Of a stretch of DNA of 64,000 nucleotides, positions 41,259 to 50,367 are shown in pieces (positions within the stretch are counted from its first letter, which is position 1; each line of letters starts with the position of its first letter). Source of the DNA: Nocardia sp. NBC_00565. Its GTDB lineage: Bacteria; Actinomycetota; Actinomycetes; Mycobacteriales; Mycobacteriaceae. Both the position numbers and the translations under genes were made by a program. The notes below the pieces were generated by a model that searched no databases, was not told the DNA's origin, and was given only the letters and a program-made list of their open reading frames with translations. The DNA lies in contig NZ_CP107785.1 in assembly GCF_036345915.1 (NCBI RefSeq), positions 2,170,001 to 2,234,000 on the forward strand, read 5' to 3'.

Positions 41259-41640
41259 CAACCGGAGCAGCTCCGGAAACTCGAGACTGACGGCCCGGGT
41301 GCACGGGGGAGTGGGTCTTGGGACCATTTCTCTTTGTCGGCGACATCGTGCCTGGTGACCTCCGCATTGATCGCTCGAGCACCCTCGGCTCCGACAAAAT
41401 CTTCGGATATGCGTTGCTGACATGCGATTGAGTTGCGCAAGATGCATCGATATTGCGATATGTCACCTAAATCGCGTAGCTTAGTTGGAATGATGCTCAT
41501 CATACCGTCGAAGCTGACGTGGTCGGATCCGGCGGATGAGTATGGTCTTCGCCTCGGCCTCGGCCGGGACGGAGTCCTCCATTCCCGCCGGTGCTCCGCT
41601 GCCGCCAGCGGGTCCGTTGAACAGATGAGGGTGCTGCACA
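41259..41640. promoter_or_regulatory. Intergenic region with palindromes, promoter of the FAD oxidoreductase
   Basis: No gene is supported in this 382-base stretch. CCGGAGCAGCTCCGG (41262-41276) right after the ligase is a short hairpin, a weak terminator candidate. ATGATGCTCATCAT (41490-41503) is a six-base-arm palindrome and CGATAT is repeated around 41450; both may be regulator sites for the gene at 41641. Confidence 0.45.
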
Positions 41641-43188
41641 ATGCCTGACGTCATCGTCGTCGGCGGTGGTCACAACGGTCTGACCGCCGCCTGCTATCTG
41701 GCCCGTGCCGGCCACTCCGTCACCGTTCTCGAAGCGACGGAGTCGATCGGCGGTATGACCGCGACGCGGGCCCTGGTCGCGGAAGCGCCGGAACACCTGC
41801 TCAGCCCCTGCGCCATCGACGCCGTCTACTGGCGTGCATCGACCGTCGAACAGGACCTGGAGCTCGCGCGGCACGGGTTGCGCATCCTTGACCACGACCC
41901 GGCCTGGGCCTGGCTCGGGCCGAACGGTGAATCGCTGCTGCTGGCCCGGGATGTCGAGCGCACGATCGCGGAGATCGAGCGATTCTCGGCCCAGGACGCG
42001 CGCACCTACCGCGAATTCGCCGAGGTGACCGCGAAAATGCTTGCGCTGCAAGACGGTTTCGGTGCCGGACGGCCGACGCGGCCCGATCGGAAGACCCTGC
42101 TGGCGGTGGGGCGCGGCTTCGCCAACGGCAAGGTGCGCAGACTGCTGCTGGCTGCGCTGACGACCTCGGCGGCGGATCTCATCGAGTCGACGTTCGTATC
42201 TGAACAGGTGCGGGGTGCGTTCGCGTCGATGGCGAGCATCCTCGGCTCGATCACGGTGGACAGCAGTGGAATCGGGCTGCTGGCCACCGCGCCGCTGCAT
42301 CGATACGGCGTCTCCCGACCCGTGGGCGGCATGCAGGCGATCGCGGATTCGCTGACCCGGTGTCTGGAAGCCCACGGTGGAACCGTCCGCGTCAGCGCCC
42401 CGGTGGCCGAGATCCTCGTCTCCGGTGGCCGTACGCGTGGCGTCCGGCTGGCGAACGGTGCGGAACTCGCGGCCCGGACGGTCGTCGCTGCGGTGCCGCC
42501 GCAGGTGACCGCGCGCCTACTCGACAGCAGCGGCGCACCCGGTATCGAAGCCATGGCGCACGCGCCCTCCAACAGCGCCGGAATAGGTTGTCTCGTTGTC
42601 GCAATGGCGCTGCGCGGCCACCTCGGGCTCGGTGAGTATCAGCGAGCACGCACCGATGGCGCGGACCTTCGCAAACCGACGCTGTTCTACGGCACCCTCG
42701 AACATATCTTGGCCGGTGAAGCGCAGGCCCGCGGCGGCCACGCGGTAGTGGATCCGCCGTGGACGGCGACGATCCTCTCCGCGACGGATCCCACTCAAGC
42801 CCCGGATGGACAGGACAACCTCTATCTGTATGCCCCTGCCCCCGTCCGGCCGACGTCGGGGTGGGCCGCTGCCCGGCCGGCCGCGGAGAAGGAACTCGTC
42901 GGCGCTGTGGAGAAAGTGGTCTCCGGTATCTCCGAGTTCGAAATCGGGCGGTGGGTGGAAACGCCCGAGGATCTGGAACATCGGCTGGGAGCCGTGAACG
43001 GCTGCATCTACCACGTAGATCAGATCATCACCCGGCTCGGCCCTCTTCGTCCGGCGCGCGGATGGGGTAACCACGTGACCGATGTCCCCGGATTGGTGCT
43101 TTCCGGCGCCGGGACGCATCCCGGCGGGGGAGTTTCCGGAATCCCAGGCCAGTTGGCCGCGCGCGCCGCGCTGCGCTCGATGAGTTAG
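41641..43188 (+). CDS. FAD-dependent oxidoreductase, phytoene desaturase-like (PYROXD2 type)
   Basis: A 515-residue flavoprotein. DVIVVGGGHNGLTAACYLARAGHSV is the N-terminal Rossmann motif, followed by the ADP-ribose acid LEATESIGGMT. The C-terminus has NHVTDVPGLVLSGAGTHPGGGVSGIPGQLAA, the FAD motif typical of phytoene desaturase/CrtI-related and PYROXD2 proteins. Relatives desaturate or isomerise carotenoids, sterols and fatty acyl chains, so a desaturation of a hydrophobic compound is likely. The gene is 21 bases upstream of a membrane protein gene and the pair ends in a strong terminator. No transit peptide or membrane segment is seen. Confidence 0.82.
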   Translation: MPDVIVVGGGHNGLTAACYLARAGHSVTVLEATESIGGMTATRALVAEAPEHLLSPCAIDAVYWRASTVEQDLELARHGLRILDHDPAWAWLGPNGESLLLARDVERTIAEIERFSAQDARTYREFAEVTAKMLALQDGFGAGRPTRPDRKTLLAVGRGFANGKVRRLLLAALTTSAADLIESTFVSEQVRGAFASMASILGSITVDSSGIGLLATAPLHRYGVSRPVGGMQAIADSLTRCLEAHGGTVRVSAPVAEILVSGGRTRGVRLANGAELAARTVVAAVPPQVTARLLDSSGAPGIEAMAHAPSNSAGIGCLVVAMALRGHLGLGEYQRARTDGADLRKPTLFYGTLEHILAGEAQARGGHAVVDPPWTATILSATDPTQAPDGQDNLYLYAPAPVRPTSGWAAARPAAEKELVGAVEKVVSGISEFEIGRWVETPEDLEHRLGAVNGCIYHVDQIITRLGPLRPARGWGNHVTDVPGLVLSGAGTHPGGGVSGIPGQLAARAALRSMS

Positions 43189-43209
43189 TTCGAAGAAGGA
43201 GTCTCGAAA

Positions 43210-44112
43210 TTGAATCAGTCAATATGGGCGTCGGGGTTCTATCCGGTAGCTCCGGTCGACCTCTCGGCAAATAGCGGTTTGAGCTGGGTGTTCACGCTCG
43301 CGTGTGTGACGTTCGCGATCGTTGCTGTCGGATACGGCGCGTGGCTAGCGCGGCGCGGTGAAATCTTGGGCGTGGTCGTGCTCGTCGGTGGTCTGCTGAC
43401 TTCACTCTTCGAGCCGCTCGCGGATTACATAGGCCTACTCTGGTTCGCCGATGACAATGTCGGTATAACGCTGAACCTGGTGGGTCGGCACATTCCGCTG
43501 TATGTGGTGCTCGGCTATATGTTCTTCTTCGGTCTGCTGGGGTATGTCGACTACCGGGCCATCGTGCTCGGTGCGGGCAAGAAGTACTTCATCTACTCGT
43601 TCGCTACCGCGTTCTTCTTCGATTGGGTGTTGCAGTCGACCGGTGCCGCCTTCGATCTGTACAGCTACTTCGGCAACGACCCGTTCCGGGTGTTCGGGGC
43701 GCCGCTGTGGTGGTTCGCCATCGACGGGAGCGCGACGATTCTCATCGCGTTCGTGTTGTTTCTCCTGCGTCACCGGATGGTCGGTTGGGGCCGGTTGCTG
43801 CCGGCAGTTACCGTCCTCCCCATCTACGCGGGATGGAACGCCGCGGTGGGTCTGCCGATCTTCGCGGCGAAGAACAGCAACTTCGACCCGGTGGTCAATG
43901 GCAACGGCTCGACCGGCCTGGTGTGGGTGGGTGGCCTGCTGACCTTCGCATTCGTCCTGTTCTTCGGATGGATCATCCTGGGAGAGATCGGACGCGCTCA
44001 GCGGCGCGCCGGAATCCCAGCCATGCGTGAGTTCAGTTTGCGCACACTGCTTTTCGGACCACTGCCGCAAGAAGCTGCGACCCCATCGCCGATGTTGACT
44101 CCGGCATCATAG
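43210..44112 (+). CDS. Multi-spanning membrane protein, AveC-like (spirocyclase family)
   Basis: A 300-residue membrane protein with about seven or eight hydrophobic segments (for example VFTLACVTFAIVAVGYGAWL, ILGVVVLVGGLLTSLF and ILIAFVLFLL). The motif FEPLADYIGLLWF and the AIDGSATI segment recall the AveC family, whose founder forms and reduces the spiroketal of avermectin; the call is from memory and moderate. It starts at the TTG at 43210 with GAAGGAG upstream. Coupled with a phytoene desaturase-like enzyme and located next to the mce operon, it may modify or handle a cyclic lipid in the membrane. Confidence 0.7.
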   Translation: MNQSIWASGFYPVAPVDLSANSGLSWVFTLACVTFAIVAVGYGAWLARRGEILGVVVLVGGLLTSLFEPLADYIGLLWFADDNVGITLNLVGRHIPLYVVLGYMFFFGLLGYVDYRAIVLGAGKKYFIYSFATAFFFDWVLQSTGAAFDLYSYFGNDPFRVFGAPLWWFAIDGSATILIAFVLFLLRHRMVGWGRLLPAVTVLPIYAGWNAAVGLPIFAAKNSNFDPVVNGNGSTGLVWVGGLLTFAFVLFFGWIILGEIGRAQRRAGIPAMREFSLRTLLFGPLPQEAATPSPMLTPAS

Positions 44113-44120
44113 GAGCGAAC

Positions 44121-44164
44121 CAGCTGCGCCCGCGATCTTATATCGGAGATCGCGGGCGCAGCTG
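44121..44164 (+). terminator. Strong hairpin terminator
   Basis: A perfect 17-base stem, CAGCTGCGCCCGCGATC (44121-44137) with its complement at 44148-44164 and a 10-base loop, followed by CGTTTC. It ends the unit 41641-44112. Confidence 0.85.
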
Positions 44165-44255
44165 CGTTTCGGGCGGGCGCGATATCGGTCGAAGACGCCT
44201 GGAGGAACGCGATGTTGCGTAGTTTGGATGAATATTGTGGACGCAGATACTGTTA

Positions 44256-44279
44256 ATAGCTCGTACAAATACGTGCTAT
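44256..44279. promoter_or_regulatory. 24-base palindromic operator upstream of the mce operon
   Basis: The two arms ATAGCTCGTA and TACGTGCTAT match at nine of ten positions around a CAAA centre. Length and symmetry suit a dimeric or tetrameric repressor. The regulator is not identifiable. Confidence 0.6.
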
Positions 44280-44308
44280 GCGTATCGATAGTTCAAAAAT
44301 GCTACGCA
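44279..44308. promoter_or_regulatory. Inverted repeat TGCGTA-N18-TACGCA, copy 1
   Basis: TGCGTA (44279-44284) and TACGCA (44303-44308). The same hexamers at exactly the same spacing occur at 53852-53881 upstream of an SDR gene, and in opposite order in the lrp/ALDH intergenic region. Binding by the tandem Lrp/AsnC protein is inferred. Confidence 0.55.
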
Positions 44309-44459
44309 AATAGTTGCATCAGCTGGTTTGTCTGTGGCATGGTTACCGCAGGGTGACGTGACGGCAGACACAGTCATGATCGGCTGTGATCCAAGCATCG
44401 TCACGGTGTCCACGCAACCCTTCGGCAACGTCCCGATGGGACCATAGCAAGGTCGGCGA

Positions 44460-45377
44460 ATGAATCAACCAGCAGCAACGATGACGGCACCACCGGGCGC
44501 GGGGCCCGAGCTGATCGGGACGGTCGAGCTCGACGAATCGACATCGAATGGTCCGTCTCGGTCGCCGTGGTACGAGCGGCTCGCGCACCACGTCGTCACC
44601 ACCATCCGGCTGAGCCTCGGTACCGTCGGGCGCTCCGCGCAGCTCAGCGCGGAAGTGCTTCGGTACAGCGTCGTCGACCTGGTCCGGTTGCGGCTGCCGA
44701 TGCTGGAAGTGCTCACACAGACGTGGACCCTGCTGAAGGTCACGGCCTTGCCGGCCTTGCTCATGGCCGTCCCGCTCGGGGCCGAGGTGTCGGTTCAGGT
44801 CGGTGGCCTCATGAATCAGGTCGGTGCCAGCTCCCTCGCAGGCGCCGCAAGCGGCCTGGGTGTTATCAGCCAGGGTGCGCCGATGGCAACCGGTCTGCTG
44901 ATGAGTGGGGCGGCCGCCTCGGCCGTTGCCTCGGATCTCGGGGCACGCACCATCCGTGAAGAGATCGATGCGATGCGGGTGATGGGTATCGACCCGGTCG
45001 AGCGGCTGGTCATGCCGCGGTTCATCGCTATGATCTTTATCGCGCCGATTCTGTGCATCGTCATCATCGCCGCCGGTGTCTTTGCCGGTCTCACCATCGC
45101 TGTCACCGTCAATGACGTTGTGCCCGGGAGCTTTTGGCAGTCCCTCGGCGCCTTCGCGACGACGACCGACGTCGCCTTCGCGATGCTGAAAGCACTGGCT
45201 TTCGCCGCCCTGGTGGTGCTGGTCGCGAGTTTGCGCGGACTGGAGGCGAAGGGGGGACCGCGTGGCGTCGCCGATGCTGTCAATGCCTCGGTCGTCCTGA
45301 GTGTGGTGTGCATCTTCATCACGAATCTCGTCATCACGCAGTTGCAGTCGATGTTCTTCCCGGCCCAGATCTCATGA
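44460..45377 (+). CDS. yrbEA: YrbE-type permease of the Mce transporter, first
   Basis: A 305-residue MlaE/YrbE-family inner-membrane permease with about five hydrophobic segments. It carries the conserved loop ASDLGARTIREEIDAMRVMGID near residue 160 (EExDAM), which contacts the ATPase in related transporters. The first 60 residues are hydrophilic and Pro/Ser-rich, a longer extension than in MlaE. It is the first gene of the mce operon and pairs with the second YrbE, with a four-base overlap. The transporter would move lipids or sterols across the envelope; the ATPase (MceG) is not encoded in this window. Confidence 0.93.
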   Translation: MNQPAATMTAPPGAGPELIGTVELDESTSNGPSRSPWYERLAHHVVTTIRLSLGTVGRSAQLSAEVLRYSVVDLVRLRLPMLEVLTQTWTLLKVTALPALLMAVPLGAEVSVQVGGLMNQVGASSLAGAASGLGVISQGAPMATGLLMSGAAASAVASDLGARTIREEIDAMRVMGIDPVERLVMPRFIAMIFIAPILCIVIIAAGVFAGLTIAVTVNDVVPGSFWQSLGAFATTTDVAFAMLKALAFAALVVLVASLRGLEAKGGPRGVADAVNASVVLSVVCIFITNLVITQLQSMFFPAQIS

Positions 45378-46246
45378 CCATGAACAGTCCATCGAAATAC
45401 TCCGCCTCGCCCCGTGTCTCCGCCCTGCTGCGACCGGCCCGACAGGGTGCCCTGCGTTCCTTCCACGAGATCGGACGCGCGACGATCTTTGTCGGCAAGA
45501 CCGTCTATCTGCTGCCGAAAACCATGCGTCTCTACCGTCAGCAGACCTTCAAGACCATGAACAGCATGGCCTGGGGTCGCGGATCCTTGGTGGTCGACGG
45601 TGGCGTGGTGGGACTGATGCTGCTGCTGGGGGTTTCGGTCGGTGTCGCGATCGCGGTGCAGGCTTACGACGCGCTGAACCTGCTCGGCTTCGGCGCGCTG
45701 AGCGGAATCATCGGTTCGTTCGCCAACATTCGCGAGATCGCACCGCTGCTCACCGGTGTCGGGTTCGCCGCGCAGGCAGGCTGCCGCATGACCGCGGAAA
45801 TCGGCGCGATGCGAATCTCCGAGGAGATCGACGCCACCGAAGCGCTCGGCCTGCAGGCGATTCCGTTCGTCGTCGGCACCAGATTGGTCGGCGGCATGCT
45901 GTGCGTTGTGCCCGCATATCTAATGGCGCTCGTCGTGAGCTTTGTGACCGGCGGGACCATTGTCAAAGCTTTCCGTGGTGAAGCGCCGGGCACCTACGAC
46001 CACTACTTCAGTCAGTTCCTGAGCCCGTCCGAGGTCGGGTTCTCACTCGTCAAGGCGGTGGTCTTCTGCGCTGCGGTGACGCTGATCCACTGCTATTTCG
46101 GCTATTTCGCGCACGGCGGTCCGGCTGGTGTCGGCGCGGCCTCGGGTCGCGCGATCAGGATGAGCCTGATCGTGATCGTCGCCCTGAATTTCATTCTGTC
46201 GGTGTCCATTTGGGGGCTCAGCCCCGTCATGGTTTTCAAAGGGTAG
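45374..46246 (+). CDS. yrbEB: YrbE-type permease of the Mce transporter, second
   Basis: A 290-residue YrbE/MlaE permease. CRMTAEIGAMRISEEIDATEALGL near residue 135 is the conserved coupling motif, with about five membrane segments on both sides. The ATG at 45374 overlaps the first yrbE stop by four bases; the frame is open well upstream inside that gene. The mceA gene follows three bases after its end. It forms the permease heterodimer of the Mce complex. Confidence 0.93.
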   Translation: MTMNSPSKYSASPRVSALLRPARQGALRSFHEIGRATIFVGKTVYLLPKTMRLYRQQTFKTMNSMAWGRGSLVVDGGVVGLMLLLGVSVGVAIAVQAYDALNLLGFGALSGIIGSFANIREIAPLLTGVGFAAQAGCRMTAEIGAMRISEEIDATEALGLQAIPFVVGTRLVGGMLCVVPAYLMALVVSFVTGGTIVKAFRGEAPGTYDHYFSQFLSPSEVGFSLVKAVVFCAAVTLIHCYFGYFAHGGPAGVGAASGRAIRMSLIVIVALNFILSVSIWGLSPVMVFKG

Positions 46247-46248
46247 GC

Positions 46249-47313
46249 ATGGAGCAGGATTTTCTCCGGGGGACGGCGCGGCGCCAGACCCTGACGGTGG
46301 AGATCACGGCGGCGGTGGTCGTGCTGATCGTCGTCATTGCCGTCGCGCTGGGAATGGCAGTGCATCGGCAACAGACGCACAGCGGCAAGATTCTTCTCGG
46401 GATCGAGATCCCCTACGTCGCGCCCGGCGTGGCGGTCGGCACTCACGTGATGATGCACGGTGTCGAAGTCGGTGAGGTCACCGAGCTGAGGAGAATCGAC
46501 CAGAACGCCTTGCGGATGACAGTCGCGCTGAACCCGGATCGTGCGGTCGGACTGACCGACACCTTCGAATTCGATTACCGCCCGGAGAACTATTTCGGTG
46601 TCACGGCCGTCAATCTCCAGGCCGGAGCGGCCGGTGCGAAGCTGGTCTCGGGCCGGGTACTGGCCAGAACACCGCTCGGTGATTACTCCATGTCGACGAT
46701 GATCGAAAAGGGATCCCTCGTCGTGGACGGCACGCTGACCAACGACGTCATCGATACCTTGGACAAGGTCGTGCGGTATACGAACGGGCTCAATCCCATG
46801 ATTCAGACCGGCATAATCGTCACCGACCGGATCGCCAAGACGCAGCAGGCGCTGCCGAGCGAGTCCATCGGCTACTTCAATAACATCCTCGCCGTCCTAC
46901 CCGCCTTCGACCGGGAGTTCGTCGCCTCGCTGAACGGCCTTTTCTACACCAGTTACAACCGGCGGGCGGACGGCTCGCTCGGTGTCAACAACGAATTGAT
47001 GGATCGCGACGATGTCGGCCTGCAACTGGCCGCGGGCAAACTCTTCGGAGCCGCAGGGCACCTGCTCGCCTCGCATGCCACCGAACTTCCCCCTATCGCG
47101 GACGTGGTTCAGGCGATGACCGACGTGATCCCCGACGTGCTGGCACATGGCTCGCTCACCGACCGATTCCGCACGCTGGTCGAACAATACGATCGCGCGA
47201 TTACCGGCCCCGAGGGCGCGAAGACGCTGAATCTGCGCATCGCCTTGGATCGGCTGCCGATGCTGGCCGCTCCCTTCGGTCTGCCCGCATCCGGACAGGA
47301 GCCACCTCGATGA
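46249..47313 (+). CDS. mceA: MceA-like mammalian cell entry family protein
   Basis: A 354-residue MCE-domain protein. One N-terminal membrane anchor (TVEITAAVVVLIVVIAVALGM, about residues 12-35) is followed by the MCE beta-domain with VAPGVAVGTHVMMHGVEVGEVTEL near residue 65, then a long helical region. ATG at 46249 begins after GGGTAG; an in-frame codon at 46210 would add 13 residues inside yrbEB. It is the first of six Mce subunits that form a tunnel through the periplasm. Typical length is slightly greater in other MceA proteins. Confidence 0.9.
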   Translation: MEQDFLRGTARRQTLTVEITAAVVVLIVVIAVALGMAVHRQQTHSGKILLGIEIPYVAPGVAVGTHVMMHGVEVGEVTELRRIDQNALRMTVALNPDRAVGLTDTFEFDYRPENYFGVTAVNLQAGAAGAKLVSGRVLARTPLGDYSMSTMIEKGSLVVDGTLTNDVIDTLDKVVRYTNGLNPMIQTGIIVTDRIAKTQQALPSESIGYFNNILAVLPAFDREFVASLNGLFYTSYNRRADGSLGVNNELMDRDDVGLQLAAGKLFGAAGHLLASHATELPPIADVVQAMTDVIPDVLAHGSLTDRFRTLVEQYDRAITGPEGAKTLNLRIALDRLPMLAAPFGLPASGQEPPR

Positions 47314-48329
47314 GAAACCGCGGCCTCATGATCGGACTCCTCGTGAAACTGGGAGTCGCGGTCGCCGTATCCGTCGCGCTGCTGAGCTTGGTCATCAGTG
47401 CGATCCGGAATCCGGTGTCCGGATCTACCACGGCCTACTCGGCCGACTTCACCGATGCGTCCGGACTACATCCCAATGCCGATGTGCGGAACCGGGGCGT
47501 GCAGATCGGCAAGGTGACCGATGTGCGCATCGTGCGCGAGCATGGTGACAGCATGGCCAGGGTCTCGTTCCGTCTCGCGGACCCCCAACGGCTGACGGCG
47601 AATACGCAACTGGCAGTGAAATACCAGAATCTGACCGGAATCCGGTATCTCGACCTGTCGGTTCCGGATGATCCGGGCCAGCCCACCGATCACCTGTCGA
47701 CAGACCGGACACGGCCGTCGTTCGATATCACCAAACTGTTCAACGGACTCCAGCCGGTGCTGCGGACGCTGACGCCGGACGAAATCGACACCTTCACCGC
47801 CAATGCGCTGGCTCTGCTCCAGGGAGACGGCACTGGACTGGCTCCGATGCTCGACAGCATCCAGACGCTCGCGGACCTGGTCCGCGATCGGGAGCGGGTG
47901 ATCTCGACCCTGATCGACAATATGGCGCGGATCGACGAGAGCATGGGCGGCAAATCGGCCAATGTCATCGAATTGCTGCGCAGCTTCAGCGTGCCGATCA
48001 GTGCGGCCATGTCCGTACTGGACGATTTCCGCAAGACCGACCTCTATGGGCCGAGATTTATGGCACCGGTGGATCGATTACTGGCTGAAATCGGATTGGA
48101 ACGTGACCTCGATATCGACAAGCTGCTGCAATCGGCGTTCTCCTCACTCGGCGGTGCGGCGGAAGCGCTGCGGCTGCTGCCGGTGGCCTTCGAGGGTCTG
48201 CAGGTACCTGGGCTGATGAACAATTCGGCCGGATCCGTGACGGCGTGCTCGCACGGCACGGCGGAACTTTCGTCTCTGGTCGGAGTGCTGCTGAACGGAA
48301 GCAAGGTGACGATATGCAACGCGGGGTGA
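47310..48329 (+). CDS. mceB: MceB-like family protein
   Basis: A 339-residue MCE protein with an N-terminal anchor (LMIGLLVKLGVAVAVSVALL) and MCE-domain motifs FTDASGLHPNADVRNRGVQIGKVTDV near residue 50 and YQNLTGIRYLDLSVP near residue 105. A long amphipathic helical region follows, and the end has paired cysteines. It overlaps mceA by four bases. Second subunit of the hetero-oligomeric transporter. Confidence 0.9.
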   Translation: MRNRGLMIGLLVKLGVAVAVSVALLSLVISAIRNPVSGSTTAYSADFTDASGLHPNADVRNRGVQIGKVTDVRIVREHGDSMARVSFRLADPQRLTANTQLAVKYQNLTGIRYLDLSVPDDPGQPTDHLSTDRTRPSFDITKLFNGLQPVLRTLTPDEIDTFTANALALLQGDGTGLAPMLDSIQTLADLVRDRERVISTLIDNMARIDESMGGKSANVIELLRSFSVPISAAMSVLDDFRKTDLYGPRFMAPVDRLLAEIGLERDLDIDKLLQSAFSSLGGAAEALRLLPVAFEGLQVPGLMNNSAGSVTACSHGTAELSSLVGVLLNGSKVTICNAG

Positions 48330-49342
48330 GCATTCCCGGGCAGCCGGTGCGCGCGCGCATCGGCCCGATTCTCCGGCGTCTCGCCGCGAACGAACTGCTG
48401 CTCGGCCTGTCGGTGGTGGCGGTAGTCACGGTGATCGTGGCGGCAACGGTCGGGTTCTACCTGTATCCGCCGGGGCGCACGGAGCTTTCGTTCGAGACCA
48501 CCGATGCGGCAGCCGTGCGGACGGGTGACGACGTGCGGGTCGCCGGCGTATCCGTCGGCAAGGTCACCGGTATCGCGCTCGGGCGAAATTCCGTTCGGGT
48601 CACCGCGGATATCGACGAGGGAACTTTTGTCGGCAGTGCGTCCCGGGTGGAGGTCAGAATGTTGACCGCGGTCGGCGGATACTTCGTGACGATCATTCCG
48701 ATGGGCGACAAACCGTTGGGGCGCACGGTGCTTCCGGTCGACCGAGTGACCATGCCCTACTCGATCTCCGATGTGCTGCAGGAAGTCCCGCGGGTCACCG
48801 ACAATGTCGACGCTTCGACGGTGAACGCGGATCTGGATCAGTTGGCCAACGGGCTCGAACACAATTCGGCGGCAGTGGGATCGTTGATCGCCGGGCTGAA
48901 CAGCATCGCGCGGGTGATGGCGGATCAGCGGCAGCAGATCCAGACCACACTCGATCTGGCATCGGAGTATGCGACTGCCTTCAATGGCAGCCGTGAATTC
49001 GTCTTCGAACTCGCACAGAAGATCGACGTGGTGATGACGACATACGCGACGTACCGGGACGGATTCAACCGCACCTACCAGTTGCTGGGTGGCGTGATGA
49101 TGCGGTTGCGGCCCGAGACGGAGTACTTCCTGGCACACAAGGAGGAGTTGAGGTCGGTGGTCGAGCAATTGCGGACAGGGATCGAGAATCTGCGTCAGGC
49201 CGTGGATCCGGCTATCGGCCAACTGACCCAATTGCGCGACCAGCTGACCGGCTGGCTCACACCGCAGGGCGTCGCGGAGATGGGCGGCGGGCGGATTCTC
49301 GCGTCGCAAGTCTGCGTTCCGATCCCGGGACGGGAGTGCTGA
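48314..49342 (+). CDS. mceC: MceC-like family protein
   Basis: A 342-residue MCE protein: anchor VVAVVTVIVAATVGFYLYPP near residue 35, then VRTGDDVRVAGVSVGKVTGI near 70 and MLTAVGGYFVTIIPMG near 115 as the MCE domain. Start ATG 48314 overlaps mceB; an in-frame start at 48245 is further inside mceB and less likely. Helical C-terminal part for hexamer stacking. The stop overlaps the mceD ATG by one base. Confidence 0.88.
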   Translation: MQRGVSIPGQPVRARIGPILRRLAANELLLGLSVVAVVTVIVAATVGFYLYPPGRTELSFETTDAAAVRTGDDVRVAGVSVGKVTGIALGRNSVRVTADIDEGTFVGSASRVEVRMLTAVGGYFVTIIPMGDKPLGRTVLPVDRVTMPYSISDVLQEVPRVTDNVDASTVNADLDQLANGLEHNSAAVGSLIAGLNSIARVMADQRQQIQTTLDLASEYATAFNGSREFVFELAQKIDVVMTTYATYRDGFNRTYQLLGGVMMRLRPETEYFLAHKEELRSVVEQLRTGIENLRQAVDPAIGQLTQLRDQLTGWLTPQGVAEMGGGRILASQVCVPIPGREC

Positions 49343-50367
49343 TGTACCGCAAATCTCGGCTGCTGATAGGTACCGCGGTCATCGCGGCCGTGACGGCGAC
49401 CGGCACCATTACCTACGCCCGTGCAGCGGGCGCGGGAACGGCGCGCGCGTCCGGTTATTGTGCGCTGATGGCCGATGGCGTGGGACTGTACGTGGGCAAC
49501 CGCGTCACGCAAATGGGTTATTCGGTCGGACGGATCGACGGAGTTCGCCCCGAGGGCGACCATGTGGAGGTGTCGTTCTCACTCGACACCGGCCGCGAAT
49601 ATCCTGCGGACGTGCGGGCCGTGACGCGGTCGAAGTCCATTCTGGCGGACCGGAGTCTCGAACTGGTCGGCAACTACGAGGAAGGTCCGCGGCTGGCTCG
49701 TGGGCGCTGTATTGCCTTGCAGGCCACCGCGACACCCAAGAGCCTGTCCGAGATCACCGGTTCCGCAGGCGATTTCATCGACCACATAGCACCCGACGAT
49801 GGCACGCGATCCGTAGCGCAGGCGGTCGACGGCCTGACGCGCGCCCTCGCGGGCAATGGCGATCCGGCGCATCAGCTGATGCAGACCGCCGCGCAGGCGA
49901 TGGCGAGCCCGGACCGAATGGTGTCCGATATCGGGGCGATCATCCACGAAAGCGCGCCGCTGACGTCGGATGCGCTCGCGCACTGGTCGAGTATTCACCA
50001 CGTGCTCGACATCATGCCGACCGTCCTCACGTCGGCCACCTACGGGTTGTGGCCGGGAGTGAACGATCTGTTGGTCGGCATGGGGCCGCTGGTCGCGGTC
50101 TTATACGAAATTCAAACCCAGTACGGTGCCGACATCTGGCCGATGGCGGACCAGCTGGCCGATGTCATCCATCTCGCGGCGACACGGGCGGGCGATATCG
50201 CGAAGTTCCTGGAAGTGATCCCGCCCATCGCCGCATTTCTCGGAACTGTCGGGCGAAACGAGAGTGCCGTGCGGTACCGGCCACCGACGGTCATGGTGAG
50301 CGCTCCCGACGGTTCACAGGTCGGTGTCGATCTGCTCGCCATGGTCATCGCGAAGGAGGGCCGGTGA
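49342..50367 (+). CDS. mceD: MceD-like family protein
   Basis: A 341-residue MCE protein: anchor near residues 8-30, then ADGVGLYVGNRVTQMGYSVGRIDGV and RSKSILADRSLELVGNY as MCE motifs, and a long helical end (SLSEITGSAGDFIDHIAPD and onward). The ATG at 49342 fits the TGATG overlap with mceC. Part of the lipid-importing hexamer. Sequence divergence is higher here than in MceA, as is usual. Confidence 0.87.
   Translation: MYRKSRLLIGTAVIAAVTATGTITYARAAGAGTARASGYCALMADGVGLYVGNRVTQMGYSVGRIDGVRPEGDHVEVSFSLDTGREYPADVRAVTRSKSILADRSLELVGNYEEGPRLARGRCIALQATATPKSLSEITGSAGDFIDHIAPDDGTRSVAQAVDGLTRALAGNGDPAHQLMQTAAQAMASPDRMVSDIGAIIHESAPLTSDALAHWSSIHHVLDIMPTVLTSATYGLWPGVNDLLVGMGPLVAVLYEIQTQYGADIWPMADQLADVIHLAATRAGDIAKFLEVIPPIAAFLGTVGRNESAVRYRPPTVMVSAPDGSQVGVDLLAMVIAKEGR

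Larger units (their letters stand above)
44165..44459 (+). promoter_or_regulatory. Promoter region of the mce operon
   Basis: This 295-base region is markedly AT-rich from 44220 to 44330. It holds a 24-base near-palindrome (44256-44279) and the inverted repeat TGCGTA-N18-TACGCA (44279-44308). No gene is supported. The exact -10/-35 is not clear. Confidence 0.55.
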
